Shown here piece by piece: positions 27,101-39,100 of a stretch of 64,000 nt of DNA. A program made the translations under genes and the position numbers. Every line of letters starts with the position of its first letter. Positions within the stretch are counted from its first letter, which is position 1. The stretch comes from Acanthopleura granulata (Eukaryota; Mollusca; Polyplacophora; Chitonida; Chitonidae). The DNA is taken from contig JABBOT010000002.1 in assembly GCA_016165875.1 (NCBI GenBank), positions 15,331,125-15,395,124 of the forward strand. The letters are read 5' to 3'. The notes under the pieces are model-generated. The model did no database searches and was not told the origin of the DNA. It was given only the letters and a program-made list of their open reading frames with translations.

Positions 27101-30100
27101 CTCTGCATAAGTGTTTTACGGGCCGTATAAGTTAAGTCAAATCTATAGTGATGTGAGCTGAGGCTTACTTGTGTGCTCATAAAGGTATATAACCAATCAT
27201 CTATAGTGTACCTTTATGGAGAATATTGTTCTTGCACTTCTTTTGAAGGATTTAGATCAATCACCTAAAATTCTTTTGACAATAAAAAACATTTAATGAT
27301 TCATATGAAGGAAGAATCCTCAATATCATAAACACAGCTTAGTTGCAATTTCGAAATTTAGAATACAATTAAGTAAGTAAGTATAAAGTTGGAAACTGAT
27401 TTTCGGTATGAATTTTATTTTATTGAATTTGGAACTTGTTGATCTTGTAGGACCAGTACTACTTTAAACATTGTCAAAACAGTTGAACAAGAGTTTGTTT
27501 CCATGTCTGCATTCTCGCCCCCTTTCTACAGGATTTGTAAAGCACAAACGGTTTACCTGAATTGATTAATTTAAATAGAAGCAAAAAAGAAAAATATATA
27601 AATGTTCTGTGTTACTCATAGAAATGTTGGAACCCGTGGGTAGGATATCATGTATGGTATCTTAGTCATGATGTTCCAGTGGCAGCAGTATTTTGGCAGC
27701 ATCGACTCGCCCTGCCACAAGGAGACACGGTACTAGTATATATTTATATGACTCCTTGTCATCATATAATTCAAATTTGTTGAGCTTGACGTAAAACCGA
27801 AACATATCTATATACATCAATATACATGGGCTAATTATAATGATACATCTAGGAAAACTTACATAACGACGTTAAACGAGTGTTGATTTGTGAGCTAAAT
27901 TTAGCTCATTCTTTAAAAGATGTGTTTGCATAGACCTGTTTATTGAACATATGCTTGTATAATATATGTTTTATTGTAAAAATCTAAAAATATTTATTTT
28001 GAGAATTGCCAAAGGTTGGGTAAGGGTTTTCATTGAGTGCATGTAGACAGAAGTGGAAGGAAACGGGTGAAGTGGTTCGGATAATGTGTGAGCACATGTT
28101 GGGTGGGGTGGTGGCTTCCTGATACATGTATTTGTACTTCCTGCCATATCCTGGCAATAGCACACTAGTCACTGATAATATTAGGTTGTAGTAAAGTTTG
28201 CACATCTAATATCTTATACAAAAGCATAGAAACTCTGAATAAAGAAATGTAACGCATGGTTGACGTTTTACTTGTCATCTTCAGGAGGAGTAATTTGTAC
28301 AATCAACAAACACACATATGTATACATTTACAGAAAAGCAGATATTACAGGGCTGAATAAAATACACTGCGATGATTGGTCAAATGATTCAACCGATGGA
28401 AATTAAACATTGATCAATCAGGCAAACATCAATAAACAGATGTAGTTATGACAGCACCAGGCGTTTGACCCTAATACAAACAAACTGCTATTGTTTCAGT
28501 GATAGGTGTGAAATAGGGAGTAGGACAATATCTAACGGTCATTCAGAGAAAATGACAGAATGCACACATAGCGATGACTGCACCAGAAATTTGACCCTAT
28601 CAGAACAATCTGTTATTTTTTTACTGATAGGTGTGAAATATGTATTAGAGCGATATCTAACAGTTACACAGAGAAAACAGCAATATACACACATAGTTTA
28701 ATTACAACGCCAGGCATTTGTCACTATTTCGAACAAACTGTTGTTGGATTTATGAGAGGTGTGAAATAATGATCAGGGTGATCAGAGATAGCACTGGATG
28801 TGAAAGAGGATAATTTACAAGTGTCAACACAGAAGCATAGTGACAATACTGTTACTAAAAGAGATAATAAAAAAAAAAAAAATGTAATGTACACACAACA
28901 TAGGAAAACAGGGTAGAATGGGCCTAATTAGCAACATGAAGCTCTTTTTAGGCTTTTATACCATTGTTAAGCAGAGAATGGATTCGACGAATGGCGAGTG
29001 CTTCTTTAAACAACAGAACATTCCAGTTATCAGCTGTATCAATTACTTCAGTGTTAAGAAGAATAGCTGAGCTAAGTGACATGTTGGGCAAAGTAAGTAA
29101 TCTGTTAGGCAAATCCATTAAGTTCATGTAGTCTTGGAATTGTTCACAGGACTGGGTGTGCGAGTATATCTCACTGTTTCCAGTTGCATGTTCATCAATG
29201 CGGATTGCCAAGCAGCGTTCTGTTTTGCCTATATAAGCGGCATTACACCCGGGACGACAGAATTTGTAAACAATGTTACTTCTCAAATTGCGCGGAGTGC
29301 GATCTTTGTTGTTAACAATTTGCTGTATTTTTGTTGTTTTCCATCGGACAGTTATACACATTGGCTTAGGAAGGTCCCGTCTGATTTTTTGAAGGTACTG
29401 GCTGACTACATGTTCGCCGTACTGTCCGAAGTAGAGCAGGCTAAGCCATATTCGAGGTCTGTTGTCTTTAGGCTTTTCTTCGGCTGGTCGAACTGCAGTT
29501 TTGGTAAATTTGTCGACAAGGCCCCTAGCTACCGATTTTGGGTATCCGTTCCAAGAAAGAGAGAGACGTTTGGATCAAATGAAGTTCTCTCTTGAATAAC
29601 TTAGTCGAAATATCGAGAACGTCAACCATGCGTTACATTTCTTTATTCGGAGTTTCTATGCTTTTGCACTTTGCTAAGCTAGTTGGTGGATCAACAAGAT
29701 AATATCTTATGTATAGCTGATAATATGTATGATCCTATGTTGGTGGAAGGAGGTGTCCAGGAGTGAGCAAACAAAACTACTTGTTCGTTAGGGATCCGGA
29801 AAATTTATATCATAGTGGATGCTGGTAAACTTCATGTACAAGTATCCATATGGATAATCGTAGAATTTGACAAAATGCAAGCACTGTCCATAATACGAAC
29901 ACTTGACCCTATATACATGTTTTTATAATGAATGAAAGCCACACATGTGGCAAAGTTTAGTACGTTAACTGAAATCTTCTAATTTTGAACACTCACTGAA
30001 ACTATTCACTAGCTATTGTATGTTGACATTAACTATTAATATGTGCATTATGCATTATGTGATGTTGTTCATCCATTGATCTCACAGGGACCCATTATGA

Positions 30101-33100
30101 CAAAAATGTTTTGGCTTTCATGAACCACAGCTGCCCCGCCAGTCAACATTTCAGTAGAGTCCCACACATCACGGAGTTTTGAGCTGATGTGGGAGAGGAC
30201 AGATACCAACGTCAAAAACTTCCGACTTGTGGTGTTCAAGGGGAATAGCTGCCGTAGAGAGGTTCACTTTAATGAACAGGATACACCGGTGAGTACTGTA
30301 ATTGACAGAAACCTTTATGGAAACATTCATGTATTCTCACTCTTGCATCGTTAATAAATATATGTACGTGTAATCTGCAACCTATATTTGTTTGATTGTT
30401 ACTTTTTTCATTAAAAACTAAAACTACTGTGCTTAGGAAATTAATGAACAAACCTGTCCCTCTTGCCTACAATGTTTAAGGCAAGTCATATATTCACTTC
30501 ATGAGAGACCACCTAAACAGCCTCATGAACATTGTCAAACGCTTACTGTCACCAAGGCACCAGGTACCGGTGGCTAGAGATTCCGTGTCACCTTTAGTGC
30601 ACTAGTGCAGCGTAATGACCCAGGTACCTCTCACCAATGCGATCATTGATAGGATTGGACTATCAGCTAGTGAGTTCTAGGAATTACAAGACAAGCATCT
30701 TAACCACTTATATATGGTGTAAATGTTTCATAGTATATTTTTGAATCCTGTCTTATTCAAGTAGTTTTTTTTCATTTTGCTAAGTTTTGGTGTCAGTTAA
30801 TGTTTAGTGGAACCAATTTCAAGTGCTTAGTGGAACCAATTTCAAGTGCTTATCTCATTGACCTGGGCTGTGTGAATTTGTATGGGCTATTCTTCCTATC
30901 ATTGTTTGAACAATATGTTTTGTACATCCTCAAGTTACTACAGGCATTTCTCATGTGTGTATTTATCAAATTCTTAATGTGTCTTCTTCAGTCACAAACA
31001 AACACGACTTGTTCAAATGTGAGTCATGAGCAGTTTGGAGAAAACCAGATGAACTTCACATACAATGTCACAGAGTTGTTTCCATACATTCAGTATAGAG
31101 TAGAAATGTATCTGAAATCTGAAAATGTATCAGAGGAGTCTGATCCTGCAACTCTGAGCATCAGAACCAATCCTGAAGGTAAGACAATACATGGATAAGC
31201 CTCTAGCCTCATATCAAGAAATTGATCTGCCATTTTGATATTTTGACTCAGTGATACACTGTTATGGAGTTAATAGAAGGGAGATGAAGAGATTTTCTTT
31301 GGTCGCAAAACTGTCAAGTTCTCAGTCTGCATATAGCTTTTAGCACTTTGACACTTATACATGCCTTTTGACGTATATTAATTTCCATGTAAAAGCCTAC
31401 TATATGTAGCTGTTGCAATCGCCCTGTCTTCCTCACAGTATTGAGGTGGTTATGTAAATACACATGAAGCGTGAAGAGTTCACGGGTACATGTACTAAAG
31501 TTTTGCTCCTCTTTTTTGGTTTTTTTATTCTTGTTGTCATTATCGGTATCTATCTGATGTACATGTTCTGTCGTCGTTATCTTAACTGACATAAGATTAC
31601 ATAAAATCATCCCACCCTGAGTGTAATGGAAGTCAGTTTATATTATTGCCTATTTTGAGAAAAATTTCAAAGTAAATTTTTATGACACAATAACCAAAAT
31701 CCAGATGCAAGTAATCCTTAAGGCACTTACATGTGTAGGGGAAAAGGCATGATTCTTGTTTCTTTCATCTTCTTTCCTTTTAATCTAGGGCATTCTTTTC
31801 ATGCTGTTCTCTTTCTTTCCTGTATGCAGTACCATCTGAAATAAAGGACACAAATGTAACAGTGGAAGGAGCTAAGAATGTGAGTGTGTGTTGGAGGCAA
31901 CCAGATCCTTTCCCTGGTCCTACGAGCTACACCCTGACTCTGGTGGATCTGGGACAGGATCCACGGCCAGACACACAGCTTGTTATCCCTGGTGAGCTAA
32001 AAAATTTGCAAAGTGATTACTGCCTTTATCATGTTTATGCACTAGTCTAAAGAGGATTGCATGGTTTGAACTAATACATTTGTACCTTTCTTGGCACTGG
32101 TATTAGTATGGAAAGCTTGGCTGTGTTTTGGAAAGCTGATCCTTGATCATAATGTGTGTATATTGTATTATTACACCTCAGAGTCCAGATGATTTGTCTT
32201 GCTTTTCATCGACTATTGTCTGCATCACATGAATCAGATCATATTAGGATATGAAGACACCTGATGTTATACATCCAGCTTTAGTTTCCTGAAGTAGCTA
32301 AATAGATAAACACAGACACCTACTGGTAAATAAAAGAGTTTGACATAACAGTCCAAGCCTATAATGCTGTTTGTTTTGGTATGGCCTTGTCACTTCATCG
32401 TTGGGACATGCTCAGACTCAGCTTGCAATTGTAAGGTCAAAGTTGACAGAACTATTTATATTTATATATATATATATTTTTTATTACAATTGTATCCACA
32501 GTCAGTGAAAAATTAATATTGGCTATTGTTGCCACTTTTTTACCAGATAACATAAGGAACTGAGCATGTGTCGGAGTTTGTGCTGAAAGGCTTTATTACA
32601 AACCACAAAGCTGGTCTTCAAGTTGTCATGAAACACTGAGATGAATTTAACAAAACCTGTCATGACCATGATCAAAAAAATTCAATAGGAACCGTAGAAG
32701 AAACTCCAGTGAATGCCTTTTGTTTTGTGTTATTGTCTGAGGCAGAGGTTTGACAGTTTAATTACAGGCACAGTATGAGTTCCTGTAGCAGAGAACTTGT
32801 GAACTCCTTTTTCTGAATATGAGAGGTCATGGACAAAGTAACTGCTTGGGAAAAGCCATCATCTGTATGTACCTTGGGGCCAAAAATGATCAGCTGTGTT
32901 GTCAACTGTCATCATATTTATAGTGGTATATGTAATGTATATACAATGTGTAAAAGTTTGCATGGCCTTCATCCAGGCCTTACAATTCCGAAATATGCTC
33001 AGATGAAAGCTGTATTAACCTAGATTAAGAAAGAAAATGTGAGTATTAGAAGACATTTTATACTTTCAAATCTGTATGATTATTTTATGCAAAGTAATGG

Positions 33101-36100
33101 ATGAGTGCATCTTAGTTTGTTTTGAGGAAAACATACATTTAAGCAAGAAACTTTGTGAACATTATACAATCTGCTCAATATCTTTGCTTTTCCTGATATG
33201 ATAGCTGTGTCAGTTTGTAATCAAACCTAGTGGTAATATCCAGCACACTTTAGTAATGAACCTTTAACAGATCATGATAGTTGAATTGTTGCTTCCTTAA
33301 GTGACAGATTCCCTGTTTAGTCATTAGACATTTCCAGAACTAGAAGAAGACAGTGGAATAACCTAAAATAATCCCCCAAAAGTGTCCAGTGGTGTTGAAG
33401 TGGTACATAATTCAAGTAATTACTGACAAATGTTGAAGATCTCAATGCCCTACTGTCTACAGATTCAAAAAGAATATGTTTCTGATGCCTGTTGCCAAAT
33501 AAAATTAATGAACATTTCATGCAACATTTACTGGAAATTATGATGTAAAGAGAAAAACTTTTCAAACAGACAATTTCAAAAGAAAAATGAAAGTACACAA
33601 AGAGGAATATGCAGGCCACTAAAGCTAATGGACTCCAATAACCACGAGGCACACAAGTTGCGTGTTTGCTGCTGTTGTCATTGTGCATGGGACCTTGTGA
33701 CAGTAAGCAGTCAACAGTGTTACTTCAGATGCCAGTTGTACAATCTTTGAACTGCATTCCTTCATTGAAGACCATTTGTCTTCCAGTGTAAATGTAATTC
33801 TGCTTATCACATGTTGGAAAGTTTGTCAGTGATTTGCTTCAAGTCAGTTGTTTAACCTGGACACCCTTGTTTCCCTTCATCCCTTAACACTGTCCTCATA
33901 ACATATATGAGGATATAATTAATTTTAAACTGAATATTGACTCTCAAGGTTTTATTTCAGGCTTTGACAGCCAGTGTACACATTTCAATTCTTTAGAGGA
34001 ATTCTGGCCTTACATAGTTAGAGTCGTGGCTTCAACAGAGGTGGGTAATGGTCCAGATGTAGAAACGATTGAATTCAGAACACAAGAAGCAGGTTAGTAA
34101 AACAAAACATTGAAAGATGATAGAAAGTATATACATATATATGTATTTATATGCAGTCTTCAGTAATTTCACTAACTGTAGAGCTACAGGTGCCACATGT
34201 TGGTCTATGATCTTTCAGAGAAGTTCGACAGTTGTATGTCTGATTCCATACCTGCATGATTCATGAGAACCTGGTGAAAGTGGAGCATTTGACCCAAAGT
34301 GAACTTGTCGAACAGGCTGGAATAAGAAGATTTGCCGACAAGTATTTTTCCTTTGGACTACTGCTAAAGATTTAGCCTAGTGAGGTTTCCATGATAACTT
34401 TTCATGCCATACATTTTGACTTTTGACTGCTGTTATTGTTGTTTTTAGAGCAATTCTGGAGTCAGTATAAGTCTTATATGTATGATGATTGTGATGTAAT
34501 CCCAAAAGTTGACCAAGTTTACCTGTGTAGTTTAATGTACTGAGATTGGTTGTGATGAGATGTAAATTGCAGGCCCCTGTCCAGCATTCAGAATTGGGAC
34601 AGGGGACATACAAAAGGCAAGCAGAATAACGAAGGGGCCATTTAGGATTCCGAAGCTTTGAGATTTCTGATGTTAAGCATTCTAAATGAAATATTCTTGA
34701 GTACAGTGTAAAACACCAATGAAATAAATAAATAAATAAAAAATATACAGTTAATGACTTTGTATCGGTAGCACATGTACATGTACAATTTTAAGAAAAT
34801 GTGCATATATTGTAATCTTTAAGTTATTGTGTGCCAGAAATTGGCTTGTTCATGTATTTATAAGAAGAAATGTTTCTCAACCTTTCCACACATAAAAGAA
34901 CAACTGTTAGTGCAATTTATGCTTTGGGAGACAAAACTACATTGGTTGCATGGCCAATACCAACACTTAATACATAAAAGTATAATTTTATCATTCTACA
35001 CAGAATACTGCTCTCAGAATATGTTTGAATAAACATCGTACAAACATGTGAAAAGGTTGACGAATTACAGTACTTTTCCCACGTTCATATCCTCCAGTTT
35101 GTCACACAGTTATTTATATTTCTGTGAATATTTGTTTAGCACCAGGTAAAGTGACGCAGGTGGAGATCAGACAAGTACAGAATAATGATCATAAGCTGAA
35201 TGTTACCTGGAAGGCTCCTCAACTGAGAGACAGAAATGCAAACATCACTAACTTTACCCTGTCCTACAAGGTATGTCACTGTGTATCTTTACAACATTCA
35301 TGATTAAGTGTTTAATGGCTTTTTCGCACTATCACATCTCTTTCGAACTCACCTTGTGAATGACTTGCAGCATTCTTATTCTTGTTTATTTATCTGTTTA
35401 TTTTATTGCGCTTTACGTTTATATGCACATGTCACTGTGTATTCTCTGATGTTTCTGGTAATGTATAAAGCTATCTCACCAGATACCTGACAAATAGTCT
35501 TTATCAAATTTTTATTAAATGTGTCTTCCAGCAGTCAGAAATGTCGAATAATGAGACAGTATTCACCCTGCCATGGTCATCAGCTGAAGAAGTACGCTAT
35601 ACACAAATAGTGTCAGTTGAACCTGAGCAGAACTATACCTTTCAAGTGAGTATTTTGAGATATATGTATGTGACTGAAAAGTTGATTTTTGGAAGATGTC
35701 AAAATTTCATAAACCTCAGGAAAACATTAATCCAGGCTTGCGAAATTGCTGACCAGACATCCCGGAACAACCAGAAATGTTCATCATACAACCAGAAATC
35801 TAACTTGAGTGAGCAGTTGGGCAATCAGAAATTCCAGCTCAGTGAAACCTGAAATCACGATATTTTACGACCCGTTTAAAACTTCTGATTCAAACCATAA
35901 AGATATATAGTAAGTGATTCGGTAATGACTATGATTGCACCTTTTGCCTGCTTCTCGCAGTTCTTCTGCTGTGGGAAAGATGTTATGAGGTTTGTATGGA
36001 AGTTGGGATGGAAATTTTTGGTTCTTTTTCTTAATCCTATTAAAAATAAAACTGTCAGTTGTTCGCCTGTTGTTTCCTGTAAGAACTGTATGAATCAACA

Positions 36101-39100
36101 TTTGCTGTCACTCAAATCTGCTTGGCCATTCCTGGATGTACAGTGTACTGTGGAATGTCTGTAATCTACACATAACAATATTACACAAAACCAAACAAGA
36201 CTGTCAAGTAAGCATGTTGCCTACTCATTAGTAAGAGAAAGAAAGTAAATCAGCAGTAAAGCAAAGGTGTGTTGAGCTATGTACTTCATGGGAAAGTACT
36301 CACTCTCTATATGTAATAGACGAGTCCGATATAACCAGGCATATGATACAGTGCGATTTTGTATGGCATTGACATCACTTCTTTGTTGTGTCTCATTATA
36401 ATGCGAGTCCCAATTGTAATGTCAAAGTTGACAGAACAGTTATTTTGATACAAAATTTCCTGGACAGTCACAGAAAAAAACAGTATTGGCTGTTATTGTA
36501 ATATTTTGCCATGCAACGTATTTAAAACACTACACATGTAAAGGATCCATACAGGTTTTGTGGTCTTAAGGAGTATGCCTTATTTAATAGGTTGTGCAAG
36601 TGCTTATTTGTCTAACAAGAAGATAATTTAACTTCACAGTGTTGGTACCGCCTAATGACCCGAAGTAAATCACGGATGGGTAGAAAATCCAGGTTTTTTT
36701 CCTCCGGTCATTAGGCCCTACCTGCAGTGTTGCTTAATTTGCAGGTTGATAGTCAGTGGCTCACTGTTCATTGACGAGGAGGAATGATTGTAAATGTTGA
36801 TTATGGTATTTGAATTCAAGTACAGTTTTCAAATTAATTGTCATTCACATGCAGACTTTGATGGTCCCAAGCCAAGCTGAAAAAAACAGCTCATTCAGCA
36901 GTCCTGTTTGCATGGTCGTAATAATTTGTCTGTCTCTCACACAGATATTTGCTTTGAGCGAAAATTTCATTGGGGATGTGCTAACGGAAATCCATTATGC
37001 AGGAAGTGAGTACTAATGTGGTGTATAAACTTGTCATGGAAAATTTAATATTCTGTGACTACTCTCTTATCTCTTTCCCCAACAAATAATAAACAGTTGC
37101 TTTCTTGCTCAGAATGGCTGGTTCTCTGCATCTGTAAGGGCCTTGAAATAAGCATGAAATCAGGCAACTACAGCTTTAGTTCATGACATATGTCAGGCAC
37201 TTGGCAAAAGGGCAGTGGCTTTTTCTGGGCACTCTATGTTTTTCTACGCATGAACCTGACAGCTCTTCATAAAAGTGGAAAGCTTGTTAATAGGGCACTA
37301 AGCACCTGCCAGATGGATAAGTAAATAATGAATAAATTAGGACTGAGTGTTCCTTAATACTTCGCTGTCTGCAGTAGTTTTTACATAAATTTTTGTTCTT
37401 TCTAAAAAATCTCTTCAGATATATTGACATGCTACTATGAAGGAATCAGATAACTATCCGATTAAAACTGAAAACATTTTTGTTGTAAAGATATATTTCT
37501 TCAAGTATTGCTCATTTTATTTATGCCAGTTTTGTCTCCAGTGATAAAAATGTTTCAGGTTACAGGTTACTGAGAGAAAAATTCTTGGATGCATTTTAAT
37601 GATCATTTTTTATGTGAAAGATTTAAAATCAGCATACAGTGCCAAAATCTATAACCTACCCAATCTGCGGATTGGTGTTAACCACACTTCAGAGCTGATG
37701 CTTTATGGAACATTTTTGCGACTGAAACCCTTCAGAAAGTCCACCAAGAGGTTAGTACCCGTACAATTATTATTGAGTCCCTGTAGCTATTATTATGATA
37801 TTTTGAACTGCTCCCCTGTGGGCTAGGAACTGAAATTTACCCGCAGAACAGCTAGACAACTGCTCGAGGAAGGATGTCCATGGATATCATCATATAATTT
37901 AAAACAACAGGCACTGATAACAGGATGTTAATGATACAACTCATATCTACCACAAGGAAAACTGAAGATGGATATTTTAACAGTAGCAATAGTGTTTATT
38001 CATTAAAATAACTGTTTGAAGAACAAAGATTAAGTCCATCTTGAGCTCTGTATGTGATGGGATATGAGACTGTCTCAAAACAGTTATCTGCTTGTACTAC
38101 AGCGAGCATCAAACAGAATTTTGTAACATGAACAATATACTTGGTGTTTTCTTTTAGAGAATTGTTTGCAACAATTGACAGCTTTGATACTCATGTTGTT
38201 AATAAGTAGTATAGTTTGATAAAACACAAATCTGCAGATTAAAACTTATCATAACTGCACATGTACCTAACTGATATGTGTGTTTCTGTCATTTTGCAGG
38301 TGCCATCGGTTCTGCGATATAGCTGGATGAAAGGTGAATGATGGAACATAGTGTTAGGACTCCTCAGCTGATTGTCAGAATTGCATCTATAGTTAGAAAG
38401 GATAACTCATCATTCATGTCATTTGTCTTTATACTATAGGAGGGCTTTTGGTTTGTTGGACACCTAGGCCACATACACAAAAAGATGTATAGTTCATATA
38501 TTTATCTGGCTTCAACTTTCTAGATTATCTGGTATCTCCTGACCAAAGATTATACAGCCATCAATTATTGGGAAGAAAATTTGTCCTGAAAATCACTTCT
38601 TTTTTTTCACGAACTTTAACCAGTTAGAGTCCTAGCATGAAAACAAGAGTACATGTAATTAAGTATTATGTTTAATAGATGTGATGCTTTGAGAGGTCAG
38701 ACTTTTGTTTAGATACTGTATTTGTATTGGAGTGAAGTTTCATTCCAGTTACTACTAGTGAAAGCAAGTGTTGCTTATTATTGTGTTAAATACAGTCTTA
38801 TGAACTATATCATTCTTTGCATTGAGAATTGTGATAGTAATTGTGTCCCCCCTCATTAAGAGGAGGGACGTATAGCCATTTCTTTTTGTGTGTGTGTGTC
38901 GGCGCGTCCCTTTTGCCTCTCAACTTCATGCATAGCATATTTCGGCAACTATTACACAGAAGATTCTCAGACTCTCACAAAGTATGCAAAATGACCTGGA
39001 GTTGTGCACTCTCAGGTTATTTTTTCACGTTTTGATCTGTATTGGAGTTATTTGCCCTTTACCATATATTTCAACTTTGTGCAGAGCATATCTCAGCAAC

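Noticed and set aside
28446..28800. CRISPR-like or satellite array
   Set aside because: Units are contiguous and diverged, with no unique spacers, and they sit inside a retroelement in a eukaryotic intron.
29134..29595. 153-codon frame on the + strand, the longest open frame in the window
   Set aside because: It lies antisense over the Penelope-like GIY-YIG frame and its upstream part; the minus-strand reading has clear family motifs and this one has none.
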